Shown: piece after piece, positions 28,191-40,380 of the stretch
Numbering within the stretch: position 1 is the first letter of the stretch
Layout of the letters: each line of letters begins with the position of its first letter
Assembly (NCBI RefSeq): GCF_963855985.1
Contig: NC_087097.1
Location: 8,837,001 to 8,901,000 of the forward strand
DNA: 64,000 nucleotides
Origin: Ostrinia nubilalis
Lineage: Eukaryota > Arthropoda > Insecta > Lepidoptera > Crambidae
Direction: 5' to 3'
Translations under genes and position numbers: made by a program
The notes under the pieces: generated by a model
What the model was told of the DNA's origin: nothing
Seen by the model: only the letters and a program-made list of their open reading frames with translations
The model's database searches: none

Positions 28191-31034
28191 TTGGGCACAT
28201 GTAACCTTTATGAACAAAATATTCAGTTAAAACCAAATTCAGAACCAGTTTATATTAAACAATACAGATTACCTTTTTCACAACGAGACGAGATGGAAAC
28301 ACAAGTTAAAAATATGCTATCTAACGATATAATTGAACCAGCAAAAAGTGAGTGGTCTAGTCCAGTGTTATTGGTTCCAAAGAAATCGGAAAATAATATC
28401 AAAAAATGGCGGTTAGTAATTGATTTTAGAAAATTAAATGATCGTATCATGGACGATAAGTTCCCGCTTCCAAATATAACAGACATACTAGACTCTCTTT
28501 CTGGCTCTATGTATTTTACTCAATTAGATTTGACCCAAGCATATTTTCAGACAAAATTAAATTCAGACAGTAGAAAGTATACAGCATTCACTACACCATC
28601 GGGTCAATATCAGATGACACGTATGCCCATGGGTTTGAAAACGAGTCCAAGTTCTTTCTCTAGAATGATGACTGTAGCGATGTCAGGATTAAATTATGAA
28701 AAATGTTTTGTTTATTTAGATAATTTGATATGTTTTGGTAGAAGTTTACAAATTCACAACAAAAACTTAATATCTATTTTAGAAAGATTGCGGAACGTAA
28801 ATCTAAAATTAAATCCAGATAAATGTGACTTCCTTAGAAAAGAAATTCTGTATTTAGGACACGTCGTATCGGCTAATGGCATTCAACCTGATCCAGAAAA
28901 AATAAAAACTTTACAAGAATACCCTACGCCAAGTAATTCAGACGAAGTTAAACGTTTTGTAGCGTTTTCCAATTATTACCGAAAATTTATTCCAAATTTC
29001 GCTAAAATTTGTATTCCATTAAATAGTTTATGCCGAAAAAATGTTAATTTTGAGTGGAGCGATGAATGTCAACAATCTTTTTTAATTCTGAAAAATGCAC
29101 TTACAAACCCACCAGTTTTACAGTATCCTAATTTCGATAAAGAAAACACATTTATTTTGCAAACGGACGCATCAGGGTACGCGATAGGATCGGTGTTATG
29201 TAACAGCGACCGGAGACCAGTTGCCTACGCAAGCCGCAGTCTAAATAAGGCAGAGCGTAGATACCCCACTATTGAAAAAGAATTATTGGCCATTGTGTGG
29301 TCCGTAAAATATTTTAGGCCATATCTTTACGGAAGGAAATTCATAATAGAGACAGATCATCGACCTTTAGTTTATTTATACAATTTGACAGACCCTTCCA
29401 GTAGATTGTTAAAATTTCGCTTATTATTAGACGAGTATGATTTTACAGTGATATATGTGAAAGGACGCGACAATGTAGCTGCAGATGCATTGTCACGTAT
29501 AGAATTGAAAAGTGACGAATTAAAGGCTATGAACGAACACATTATATCAGTACTGACAAGGGCGCAAAGACAAAAACTTGATAGTACAACAACTTTGAGT
29601 AATACTCCGGTACCTAACATTACACAAGACCTTTGGCCTGATCACCCAAGAGTCGTGGAAATGCTTAAGTTACCGAAGGAATACACAGAGTTAATTTTTG
29701 CGAATGAAGAAGAATGGAAAAATATTAGTAAAAATGTGACACACCAGAGTGGAGATTTTGCTTATTCATCGTATGAGCGTATATTATATGTGAAACTGTT
29801 TACCCAATCGCAGCGTACACGAGCTGTCTCTGTGAGGGAAATGGAATCATTTTGTACGTCTCTGAATATCGACACCTTACATGTAATAATTAACGACAGA
29901 AATTGTCTAATAATAAAAGAGCTAGCAAAGTTAATAAATGAATTGCCTAAGTGGTCCGGACCCCGCTTATGCGTAATAAAAGGTGTCAAAAGAATAACTG
30001 ACAATGATACTAAAAAAGTAATTTTAAATGACTATCATATTCTTCCCACAAGCGGACATGCTGGGATAAGACGAATGTCTAATAATATTCGTAAGAAATA
30101 TTTTTGGACAGGATTAGAAAAGGACATAACTAATTTTGTGAAAAAATGCGACCAGTGTCAACGACATAAGTATTTAAAAACAATTAAAGAACCTATGGTA
30201 ATCACTAACTGTGGTTCATCGGCGTTTGATCGTGTTTATTTAGATTTAGTAGGCCCGTTAATTAGAGATAATAATTATAGCTACATTTTAACGCTCCAGT
30301 GCGACTTGACCAAATACGTCGAGGCGTATCCGATAGCGAACAAGGAGGCGCTCAGCGTAGCAACGGCGTTAGTCAACAACTTTATACTCAGGTATGGAAT
30401 TCCACGTGAAATCATTACAGACAGGGGCACCGAATTTGTTAATGCAACATTAGAACAGGTTTGTAAAATCTTAAATATTAATCACTTACAATCTACCGCT
30501 TTTCATCACCAAACTTTAGGTTCATTAGAAAACAGTCATAAACATTTAACTTTTTATTTAAGAATGCAAATAAATAACACTATAAATCAGGAGTGGAGCT
30601 CATGGTTACCATTTTGGTGTTTTTCATATAATACTACTGTTCATTCCGAAACAAAATTTACACCTTACGAATTGGTATTTGGCAAATTATGTAACATACC
30701 TACAAACCTAACGAATACTTTAGATCCTATTTACAATTTCAATAGTTATCCAATAGAACTTAAGTACCGAATTCAAAGGTCGCAGCTGGAAGCTAAAAAT
30801 AATCTATGTACTAGTAAAATATTAAGAAAAAATAAATATGATAATTATATTAATCCTATTGTTTACAAAAGTGGCGATCTACTATTAGTAAAAAATGAAA
30901 ATTGTAATAAACTAGACCCATTGTATTTAGGTCCATTTACTGTAGTAAAGGATGTATCGCCTAATGTAATTATTTTAGTTAATGGTAAAGAGAAAATTAT
31001 ACATAAGAATAGAACACGACTTTATACAGTATGA
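28170..31034 (+). CDS. pol: Pol: reverse transcriptase, RNase H and integrase (RT active site YLDN)
   Basis: About 950 codons. RT: KWRLVIDFRKLND and FTQLDLTQAYFQ (first catalytic Asp), but the second motif reads F-V-Y-L-D-N-L-I instead of Y-x-D-D, so one catalytic Asp is Asn and polymerase activity should be lost. RNase H: ILQTDASGYAIGSVL, IEKELLAIVW and IETDHRPL keep the acidic residues. Integrase: an HHCC zinc motif (H-x3-H, then CDQCQRHK) and the D,D,E core at VYLDLVGP, ITDRGTEF and GSLENSH, then a GPF-type C-terminal module (YLGPFTVV). The 5' end is cut off by the frame break at about 28130-28165. RT copies RNA to DNA and integrase inserts it; this copy should not act alone. Confidence 0.92.
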   Translation, partial: FFVPGDRLGTCNLYEQNIQLKPNSEPVYIKQYRLPFSQRDEMETQVKNMLSNDIIEPAKSEWSSPVLLVPKKSENNIKKWRLVIDFRKLNDRIMDDKFPLPNITDILDSLSGSMYFTQLDLTQAYFQTKLNSDSRKYTAFTTPSGQYQMTRMPMGLKTSPSSFSRMMTVAMSGLNYEKCFVYLDNLICFGRSLQIHNKNLISILERLRNVNLKLNPDKCDFLRKEILYLGHVVSANGIQPDPEKIKTLQEYPTPSNSDEVKRFVAFSNYYRKFIPNFAKICIPLNSLCRKNVNFEWSDECQQSFLILKNALTNPPVLQYPNFDKENTFILQTDASGYAIGSVLCNSDRRPVAYASRSLNKAERRYPTIEKELLAIVWSVKYFRPYLYGRKFIIETDHRPLVYLYNLTDPSSRLLKFRLLLDEYDFTVIYVKGRDNVAADALSRIELKSDELKAMNEHIISVLTRAQRQKLDSTTTLSNTPVPNITQDLWPDHPRVVEMLKLPKEYTELIFANEEEWKNISKNVTHQSGDFAYSSYERILYVKLFTQSQRTRAVSVREMESFCTSLNIDTLHVIINDRNCLIIKELAKLINELPKWSGPRLCVIKGVKRITDNDTKKVILNDYHILPTSGHAGIRRMSNNIRKKYFWTGLEKDITNFVKKCDQCQRHKYLKTIKEPMVITNCGSSAFDRVYLDLVGPLIRDNNYSYILTLQCDLTKYVEAYPIANKEALSVATALVNNFILRYGIPREIITDRGTEFVNATLEQVCKILNINHLQSTAFHHQTLGSLENSHKHLTFYLRMQINNTINQEWSSWLPFWCFSYNTTVHSETKFTPYELVFGKLCNIPTNLTNTLDPIYNFNSYPIELKYRIQRSQLEAKNNLCTSKILRKNKYDNYINPIVYKSGDLLLVKNENCNKLDPLYLGPFTVVKDVSPNVIILVNGKEKIIHKNRTRLYTV

Positions 31035-31223
31035 CTATGTAATGGTAGTTAATTACTATTGACTGTCTAATACTAGGTTACTCTTCAAGGCTGCGCAGCT
31101 GTCTATTGTTATTTTTAAAGTAAAATGTGTATTAAATTTTATTTTAATGAATTTTATATGACGTATTATATATAAAAAAAAATGTGTCTATAACTCAACA
31201 TTTTTTTTCCTTTTGGAAGGGCA
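31035..31223 (+). other. 3' UTR and polypurine tract of the Ty3/Gypsy element
   Basis: Short AT-rich stretch after the pol stop, ending GGAAGGGCA just before the right LTR, a plausible plus-strand primer tract. No further ORF is present, so there is no env. Confidence 0.7.
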
Positions 31224-31337
31224 TGTGACGTAGTAGTAAGACAATATATAAAACAATGTATCTAATATTTGAGAGATCAGTAATAAATCATATTCAATAC
31301 GAGTAACATCTTTAATTAGCCTCGTCCCGTCCTTACA
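31224..31337 (+). repeat. 3' LTR of the Ty3/Gypsy element
   Basis: Identical over 114 bp to the left LTR, followed by ATAA, the right target duplication. The absence of differences indicates recent insertion or conversion; 114 bp give little time resolution. Confidence 0.92.
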
Positions 31338-31341
31338 ATAA

Positions 31342-34000
31342 GATTGATATGAAATTGTAGTGTATAAACTATGTCATGACCTATAAGCGCCGAACTATAA
31401 AGTCTGCAAGTAACTAGGGTTGTTCACGCGATTGTATGCGAGTATGGGTAAAAATTAAAAAACAGTCTTGCAATGTTTTAGCAATGATATCGCCATTGAC
31501 TTCATTTCCAAAAAAAATGACAACAGAAGAGAGTAGATTGTGGACACCATTGCACCAAATCAACAATCTTTGTCTGACTTGAACCCTCAGTTTCAAACTG
31601 TTATTTGCGTGATCCTTCCTCTGAACAAGTAATTTAATAATTTATCGAATTGATAAGCATACAATATACAAATAAAATCGTCGACTGAAACCAAATTTAC
31701 TGAAAAGGCAAACACTCAAGAGGCGACAAGACGCCTCCCACGTCAAAGTCCTGCAAAGCTAAAGGCGACAATAAGAACAACATAAACATACTCGATAACA
31801 ACATCGTTATTTTTGCAGTCGGATAAATATACGAAAAATAAATGGAGGTCCCGTAAGATCACCATCCCGTTGCACGGATAATGGAGACTATTAGTAAAAC
31901 AATAAAACACGCGAGTGGTAAAAAGTAATTTCCTACATTCGTCCATCATACGTTGTAAAGCTAACAGGCATTTAACCCCAATTAGATAAATAAAAACTGT
32001 ACTCAATGACAAAACAATCGTTGTTAATGAATCCCGTTTCAGATTGGGTATCTAGCTGTTCTATTACAAGACTGGTTTGTTGTACTATTTTTGTACGCAG
32101 AAAAATAATTGGGTCCGTTACAAGAAAGAAATAATAACATTATGTACAAGTAGTAATTAGTACGATAATGATACACGGCATTTGCTCATTAGTGACTCAC
32201 GTTAATCCTAACTCGAGATCAATTTCTAAAATAAGATCATCTCCTAACTAGAGATTAACTCCTACTAATGAACTAGTATGTTCGTCTCTTGTTCCTACTT
32301 CTTTATAGCTAGGATCAACATTTAACACTAACGTAAGATCAGAGAGAATTCGTCAAATTAGTACCGATTGTAAAACTCATCGAAAGGAAATGCATGTGCA
32401 AAACATTAAACAAATACATATTATACAAATACAAGGCTAACATGAGCGAAAGTGTAAAAATACTTTTCAATTTGTTGAAGTGGAAGCGAAGGCGTTATCA
32501 TCATTCATTTTACCTGAGTTGTTTTGACAACACTCCTCTTGAACATTTTCAACATTTTATTGAGACGCGTGGGAATTCAACTTTTCCCAGAAAAAGAATC
32601 CAGAATTGTTTGCCAGACTGTTTTCGACGAACGGTTTGAAATATGGATAATCCTACCACTAGCTGATAAAGTGGCCGTTTTCAAAAGAAGTTACGGCCTG
32701 TTTAAAGTATTATAAAAATGCCAGTTCACAACAATGGAATAAACATAGGGATATCTATGCAGTGCGATATAAATTTGAAGTTTTACTGGCCGTGTGTAGG
32801 CAAGTGTGTCAGTTTAAACCCACAAAATGTTCGTTTTAGTGGCAATGGGTGCCTTGCATATGACTTGTGCGAGGTAAATCCTGACAATAGGGGCTTTAAT
32901 TAATATTTGAATGCAGCAGAGCCTGACCGAGGAGTTTATGCCGTGGCACACATGCAAATCACCGCTTTAGTTGAACCTTGACATTATTTTTTATCTGCAC
33001 TTCGTACTCGAGTGTCGTTACTGCGCCTATTTGGATAATGATTATGTTTTTGAAATGACGTGATTACGGAAGAAAATATGCGATAAGGATTTAAGACTGA
33101 GTCAAAATCATGTTACCCAAATAATAATAAATAATAATACACTGCACAAAAATTAATTTGCATAAATTATGTAACTCCAAATCATTTAGGTACTGTACTG
33201 GATGGTAACAACATTTGAGTTGAACGTGTTTGCGTTATGTGACACGTGCACGGTGCATGCGCAGGTCTCACCTTAAACTTGCCACATAAATTAGTAACAG
33301 AAACCCAAAACAGTGGAAAGTTGACCGCAAACCGTTTGTTTGCGAGCGCAAAAGGGCGTGAAACGAAACGCAGTCATTTCTACCAGAGTTGGGTTTGTAT
33401 TAGGTACGTGGGACAAATGCAACTAATCGCATACATTATTCGTGTCAATTTCTATTGATAGTGCTCTTTTCAAAAGCTTACATAGGTACTGAGACTGCCG
33501 CTCAAATCAGTGAAATGAAGAAGGAACTGAAAGGTGTACTTATTTATGCTTGAATCGTGCAGATTGTCCAAGGAAAAGTTAGAACATTTTTTACAAGAAT
33601 GTTTATAGAACTTGCCTGGCCAATAGCGTACATTACACTTGAGTTACTGTCACTTTGACAGATCCCATCATTGCAATCGCTATCGCCTTACGCAATACAT
33701 GACCGGAGGCAGTGCCCTCTGCCTCCGCGAGTCGGGCACAGGAAATTCGTGTTAATTGTCACGGCGGCCCTGCTAATTGTCCGGCGGACCACACCAGAGC
33801 TGCAGAGAGGAAGTCGCATATGCCAACTGTCAACTAAGCTAAGCAGTACGTTCGTGGAATCGTGGACCATGTACGGTGAAAATGATCCGAGTACAGATGA
33901 TCCAAATGAAAAAGTCGGCAGAATGATTAGAGAAATTAGAAGTCATCCATGTAAATTGCCTTTTAATAAAGGTAATTGGACTATAAGCGGGTAAGAACGA
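31342..34000. other. Intron 3 sequence, nothing recognised
   Basis: About 2.65 kb of intron. Several open frames of 60-110 codons exist, the largest at 33671-33994 on the plus strand, but none shows a known motif or a matching partner exon. Confidence 0.4.
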
Positions 34001-34019
34001 AATAATTATGCTAACATTT

Positions 34020-34160
34020 CAGGCCTCCGCAACCAATTTGGGTGTAGAAGGGAAGGGAGTTTAGATCATGTTCATTTTGCCTCTGGTAAATTAGAAAAGG
34101 TCGTCCGTCTTCTTGCAGTGGAGGCTAAATGACGTGATGATGATGATGATAAATTAACCA
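34020..34160 (+). repeat. Retroelement 3' tail with GAT repeat
   Basis: AAAAGGTCGTCCGTCTTCTT, GCAGTGGAGGCTAAATGACG, then (GAT)n ending in A-rich sequence resembles a LINE 3' end with a microsatellite tail. Family is uncertain. Confidence 0.45.
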
Positions 34161-35431
34161 AATTGCCCTATACTTGAGAATCCATAATGTGTGAAGGAGA
34201 AATAATAGATATTTTGAGTCCCTTCATCTACATAAACAAACCATTCAGCTATTCTATCCATTTGTTGCTTTCGGCTTCGACTGTCGTTTCCATAATTAAC
34301 TCTGTCGTCTGCACATACGTGTCGACTCCAATTTGGACAAGTTAATTTGGTGAGTTGCTTTTTTAAAAACCCTCCCCTCTATGAGCGAGAATTGGATCTA
34401 ATTTCGGTACCGCATCAATCATACTTAGCTCTGTCGTACGAACGGCTTCCTCCACAGCGGCTAGTTTAACTAAATTGGTTGTAACTTACTTGCCTAGAGT
34501 TACGATATTGCATCAATTTAAACTGCACTTGAGTGCAGTTAAAAGGATGCTTAATAAGAGTTGATGGTGATTGGGTAGAAAGATCGTAGACTAGTGGTTG
34601 TTGGGGGTGAAAAATATATCGACTGTCTTCACTCAAACACTTGTTTTAATAAAATACTATTTATTGCCAGCTGCGTTGCGAATTCGTACTAGGTAGTTTT
34701 AATGCCACTGTAATGAGAATGAACCATAGTAGTGGACTTTTTGGTAATAAGTATACAAGGTATCACTGTATGAAACAAGAATTTTCTTTTACTAAGACAA
34801 GACACTGAACGAGGGCAGAAAAGTCAACAAGAGAAACTTTTTACATAGTCAACGTTGTTAAGCCGATTCAACCTAATACGACTGAAGTAGTTGCCGGCTT
34901 CCCCACTTAACCAAAGGGGAAACAATCACTTAGTTGTTGTGCAATTTACGGAGGATAATAAAACAATCGCAGATGCGATGACAATGGTCAGTTTGAAGTC
35001 GCAATGCTGTGCAGAAACAACTTGTAAAGTTGCAAGACTTTCGAGAGATAACCATATTCAGAAATTGACTTTACATCTAAATTACTTATTACCTACTTGT
35101 TAGACAAGACTATAAATAACAGTCAACTTTTGTATGCTTTGTATTGACAGTTTAGAGAGCTAAAAGAATATCGTTTATCACGATACTTCAACAACTGTAA
35201 GGAACATTTCTTATTTTATTCTGGTAGAAGGGGTAACTATTTCGAGCCCTGATTCCTACGACGACATTAGACTGAAGACTGTCAGCAGAACTTTTTAAAT
35301 TCATACGTCAGTTTTTAGATAAAGCTAGACAAAATTAGGTCTTACTGAATTTGAAATACGATTCATAGAAACTAAAAAGGGGACCATATATTGAGGGAAC
35401 ACGTAGAATGAACATGAAGATGTTAGCTCAC
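34161..35431. other. Intron 3 sequence
   Basis: No exon or repeat borders seen between the retroelement tail and exon 3. Confidence 0.4.
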
Positions 35432-35534
35432 CTGGAATCCAGGGTGGAGTTGAGCCTCTGTGAGCGGCGAAGAGGAGTGTTCCTCACGGCACTCACGGGC
35501 TCCTCCCAGCTGCCTCCCGCCGATCGGTGCTCAT
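35432..35534 (-). CDS. ARHGEF10: ARHGEF10-family RhoGEF, exon 3
   Basis: 103-bp minus-strand exon with acceptor CCATTTCAACAG and donor GTGAGC. It encodes EHRSAGGSWEEPVSAVRNTP then RRSQRLNSTLDS, with the first two bases completing a Tyr codon from exon 2 and the last two joining exon 4 in an Arg codon. Exact phase agreement on both sides and GC content above the intron support it, though the sequence itself carries no diagnostic domain. Residues 19-53. Ser/Arg-rich, probably disordered, so a phosphorylated linker is possible. It is isolated by introns of about 15 kb and 10 kb, the first holding the LTR element. Confidence 0.78.
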
Positions 35535-38500
35535 CTGTTGAAATGGTGATAACTACGATAAAACACGGAGAAACTACAGTTAGAAATCAGCGAAACTTGG
35601 CTTATGTTGCAGCATCTTAACTTCTTAACCATAAAGGGTGTTTTTGAATGGAGTTTGAACGATAGTACCAATTACACTATTCAAATAAGACGTAAAAAAG
35701 TTCAGAATAACATTTAAATATAATATATTGTTTGTTATAGTTAAAGTAAGATGGTGCAACCCAGTCTTAATTTTTTGTATAGTCAACAACACATCAGCAA
35801 GACTACTCCGAAACGTTGTTTCGGATCTATCTGTCACCACCGCTCATGCTGGTATCTCGCTTTGCGTGAGATGAATGGCCACATTTGAAACTTCGGATAA
35901 AGTTTTTCGGAGTATCCCCACATTTTTTATTGAAAAATAGCACCTATGACAGTGATTAGATGGCAGTTTTTAGCATTGTATGTTGTCGTCTGTACAAAGA
36001 ATCAATTATGAAAGCAAAGGTGCATAATTATTATTTTTCTAAGATTACTAAGTATTAAAAAAAAAAGGAAGTAAGCATCGAGTATGAAAATCTAAAACCA
36101 CTATTTGATCATTTACATAAGATAAGACTTTCTTTCTAGACCATTTAGCAGACGCGTTGCTCTTTGTGTGCCTACGACCTACGTATCCAAATATTTAAAA
36201 ATATGAAACACGTAATTTTGGAAGATATTTTGCTCATTATTTAAGTTTAAACAACTCAGACGCACATCTGAGTAATGCTCGCAGGGTCGGATGACCACGA
36301 ATTAGCCCAATTAAGAATTCATGAAATAATAATCCGAAGATATATTTCGCGTGAGAGAATCGCATACGCATCGCAAAACACGATGACGCAGTGCATAAAT
36401 ATTTTCGGGTATAAAGGAGTGCATGCGATGCACTCTCTCGAAACCTTTTGAAGTATTATTTTTAGCTGAAGCGCCGGCACAAGTGATCTGGGACCTTGAA
36501 GTGACGAAACAGTGTGGGCGGCTCGGCGACCACGTTTTGCGACTTATACCAACCACGTTGTTGTATTGCTACGTTTAATTAAATCGAAATTTGGTGAACA
36601 CATTGCAGTTTCAAGGTTAATTTAAACATTTGTGTCTTCAGACAGCGCAAATCGAAAGATAACTAGCATTTAAATTTGGAATCAAAAGGTTCATTTCGCA
36701 GTTAAGAAGTTTTAGGCATTAGTAAGTTTAAGGAGTATTTTTGAATATTTAAATACTATAACCACAGAATAATAATGTACTTCTTATTGAAGTTCGATTC
36801 AGGGACTTTGTACACTAACTTAACATTAAAACAGTAAATAGGCATCTGAAGCATTCCGTTATCAAGCATAACACAAATTCTAACATGGTGTTAAACAATT
36901 TGAACAAACAACACATTACGAGGCTGGAAACAATTACCTACTTATTTTATGCTTTTTTATCAATTTGTTTTTAATTTTAGTAATTTTATCGGCTTTCTTG
37001 GAACGCTTCATCGTATCACTGTTCCGTTTCAGAGCACGCCACAATTCATCCATCACGCTTCCATTATAATTCCACGGTGTTACGTAACTCTGCGAGACCA
37101 AGGTTCTGTTTTCAAAACCACACACCGATGCCACCTCAATGACGTTATGTTCTTGAACATTGACACTATGTACCACGTTAATTATACGATTCCCGAATTA
37201 CCACGCGAGTGATTAACAAAACAATAATCACGTGTCGACACCACCGTGTTTCGTAACACACTAACTTAGAGTTCTCAATGAAACTGCTAATGGTATTTGT
37301 AATAAGATTCCGGCTGATCGTACTCGGCAGAGGCCAGGGGCCAACTGACCAGGGTTGACGACCCTATTCATGGTTCTTTAATGGCATTCAAACTACCATT
37401 TGTACAGATGTAAAAACTATTGTTCTGTGTGCGATATTTATATTTGCTAAGATATTAAGAAAATGAAAGTGCTGATTATTGATTATCGGTTTCGTCATTA
37501 ACGTATCATTTGGCAGCTGTGTCAGTCTTTCAGATCCCCTTATCGCAACTACTGGAATTAAGTTGTTACTTGTAACACATCCTGACCTCCCTTTCACTGC
37601 TCTAGATAGCGGCAAAATGAGAATGCATAAATCATTATTAATATGAGAGATAGAATTCCTGGAGACGATAACTTCATTGCTAATGAACGATCACGCAGTC
37701 TGCGGTAGTTTCTCAATTGCAGTTAGTAACAACGAGGCTTGTGGATGAAAAGGGGCCGATACCACTTTTAATGTCGCTGATAGCAATAAAGCACGTGTAT
37801 CTATGGACTTATTACCGTTAAATAATGGAGCCGATAACCTCATTAGATGGAACAGTAACCTAACGTGTATAAGTAAACGTAAATAGCTAAAAGCAGGTCC
37901 ATAACAAGAGTTGGTTTACGGTCGGTCAGTATCTGTAGATCTAGCTGGCGAGATCTGAGCCGCCGCCGGCCGCGCCCCGTCACTCACACGATCATTGTTT
38001 CAACCGCCTAGATACTATGATTCATGCGACTACATTACATGTTTTAGATAAGAATGCAGGCAGTGCAGCAAATAGGGCGTTGCAAGCGAACAATCGCCGC
38101 ACAGTATTATAAAGCTTGACACAATTCCTGAGACGCCGTGTGCGGGATGTGGGTTTATTCATATAACATTTTCGCACGTTACTCAATTTTATTGACGTCA
38201 AAGGTTTAATAGTCACTGCAGTTTTCAGAATTGCCTATAATGTCCTGCGATTTTAATAACAAGCGAGTCGTCATCGTTTGACGAACAATGAGCAATAATC
38301 ATGGAAACTTTAGGTTCCAATTTTAGTCTATGGGTTATAAATTAAATATATTACAAAAACGACCTAGTTTCTTGCATTGAATTTACAACCTCTTAACAAT
38401 GATTAGCAGCTGCGGCCAATTGTAGCGTCGAATTTGTACGAGCACCGCCGAGTAGATAAGGGCAATGGGTTGATAGAAATTGTTCAATTACGTTTATTCA

Positions 38501-39754
38501 GATGGTTAAGAATGTCACTTACAATATTGTTCCGATGGCTCTTGCCACACACGAGACACAAGTGCTTACACCTACCTACTTGTGTACGATTTGTTTGACC
38601 TCAGATTCTGATAATAAATTCGAATTAAATCATATTGCGTGGTCGGCGTTTTATTTACTCGTGCGATAACGAACGTGCGAATTGGTCGTATCAATTTACT
38701 TTTACCAACAACATGGTTTAAATTTATAAAACTCAACTCATTATCAGTATACTGTTTATTGAGTACTGATTTTTACTTTTCTAAGCAAACATCTGAGAAA
38801 ACTTTTCCGGCTCACACATTGTGCTACTGGTTTGGAAAGTCGTTGAGCATCCGGCCAGTGAAAAGTTAGGCTTGAGCCAGTTTCTTTTTAAGAAGCGCTT
38901 TTCTACTTATAATAATGTTTACGGATTTGTCCTACATGAATCACGTTCCCACTTGAGTACAGGAAATGTGAGTAAGAGTAAGAACGAACACAAATATGAA
39001 CAATGTGGGTAATAGGTTGTACAGTATTAACGTTTTCCCTTTACCTATTGATTTGACCGGTTCCTCTACAACCGGACATAGCTTGACTCTGTTTACGACG
39101 ATCACCAACGTAAACTGCATTGTAAAGTTGCACCGGCACAGTCACAACAATCCAAGTCGGTCACATGTCCAATGCGAATTAAGAAATGCATCGTTTGTTG
39201 CGTGCAGCTCACTGCACAGCCCGCTCAAAACTAACCCGGATTAACATAAATTGGTGACTGTGCGGCAACAATTGCTGAGCCTATCCACTTGCGGCACTGA
39301 AAAAATTAATAACCAACACTCGCTTTTGTCTGTTCATTATTATTAGCCCCAACAAAGCTAATTGTAAATGTGCGCCTGCGCCTCCCGCATCAATTGAGAG
39401 CGCAACGGGGGAACTTTCGGTGACGGAAATAAACGCAATTGTAGCTATTTCTAGAAATGGCGAGTTATAAAATGTCCTACTGCGAATAGTGTTCGTTGCA
39501 AGTACTTAGAATTCCGAAGCTGGCTAAGAAAATTTCGCTTTAAAGACGATCAGCGAGTAAATACAAAAGTTTAAGTCCGCAAAAAACTTAAGAAATTCGA
39601 ATGTTTTTCATTTTTATATTCTACCAGATTAAGAACGTCCAATTTGTAGCAGCATTACTTCGTAACATTATAAATTAAAAATAAGTGGCTATAAAATGAA
39701 TCATGGACAGATGCATAACAAAAACAATGATGGAACATAATATTTTGCAAACTA
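35535..39754. other. Intron 2 sequence, nothing recognised
   Basis: About 4.2 kb of mostly AT-rich intron. A lysine-rich minus-strand open frame at 36934-37176 and a GC-rich patch at 37940-37990 were examined and not accepted. Confidence 0.4.
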
Positions 39755-40380
39755 GCGGCCACCCGCGACTTCGTGCGCGTGGATCTCGTTTTACCCCCCC
39801 TTCATCTATCTTACGCGGTTCAGATTTTTTCATACAAATGTTTTTTCCCGCTAACTCCCGTTCCCGTGAGAATTTTGCAATATCCTGTTGTAACTAAGCT
39901 TTAAGTTTACTAAGGTACCTGCATGCCAAATTTCAAGAGTCTATCTTACGCGGTTTAGATTTTTTCATGCAAATGTTTTTTCCCGCTAACTCCCGTTCCC
40001 GTGGGAATTTTGCAATATCCTGTTGTAACTAAGCTTTAAGTTTACTAAGGTACCTGCATGCCAAATTTCAAGCGTCTAACTTAAGCGGTTTAGATTTTTC
40101 GTACAAAAGGATTTTCCCGCTAATTCCCGTTCCCGTGGGAATTCCTAAGTATCCTATAACCTGCCCAGGAGTATGAAGAATAATTGTACCAAGTTTCGTT
40201 AAAATCCGTCAAGTGGTTTTTGTTTCTATAAGGAACATACAGACAGACAGACAGACAAAAATTTTACTGATTGCATTTTTGGCATCAGTATCGATCACTA
40301 ATCACCCCCTGATAGTTATTTTGAAAATATATTTCATGTACAGAATTGACCTCTCTACAGATTTATTATAAGTATAGACA
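39755..40380 (+). repeat. Dispersed repeat with internal tandem copies and ACAG tail
   Basis: Starts AACTAGCGGCCACCCGCGAC, contains a block of about 125 bp (from TCTATCTTACGCGGTT to GCCAAATTTCAAG) in two near-identical tandem copies and a third partial one, then ends with ACAGACAGACAGACAAAAAT and a conserved GGCATCAGTATCGATCACTA. I recognise the tail as a widespread lepidopteran dispersed repeat; superfamily not determined. Confidence 0.6.

Larger units (their letters stand above)
24394..31337 (+). mobile_element. Ty3/Gypsy LTR retrotransposon (mdg1/412-like), complete but broken
   Basis: 6944-bp element with two identical 114-bp LTRs (24394-24507 and 31224-31337), starting TGTGACG and ending CTTACA, flanked by the 4-bp duplication ATAA (24390-24393 and 31338-31341). 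After the left LTR comes TGGCGACCCAG, a primer-binding site of the Arg-tRNA-like type. A purine-rich tract (GGAAGGGCA) precedes the right LTR. Order: leader small ORFs, gag, protease, RT, RNase H, integrase; no env. It lies in RhoGEF intron 3 in antisense orientation. Gag and pol carry frame breaks, RT has a changed catalytic residue, and a hAT-type element is nested at 26649-27761. The mdg1/412 assignment rests on the primer site and the RNase H/integrase motifs. Confidence 0.93.

Noticed and set aside
33671..33994. 107-codon plus-strand frame ending near a GTAAGA.
   Set aside because: No known motif, and no partner exon was found on the plus strand.
36934..37176. Lysine-rich minus-strand frame (80 codons) that looks partly coding.
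   Set aside because: No splice sites in a phase that fits the RhoGEF exons, no recognised motif, and no early ATG. Cannot be supported.
37940..38010. GC-rich patch with a minus-strand ATG and GTGAGT, as an alternative first exon.
   Set aside because: Only three codons precede the donor, and the phase would require skipping exon 3. Too little support.
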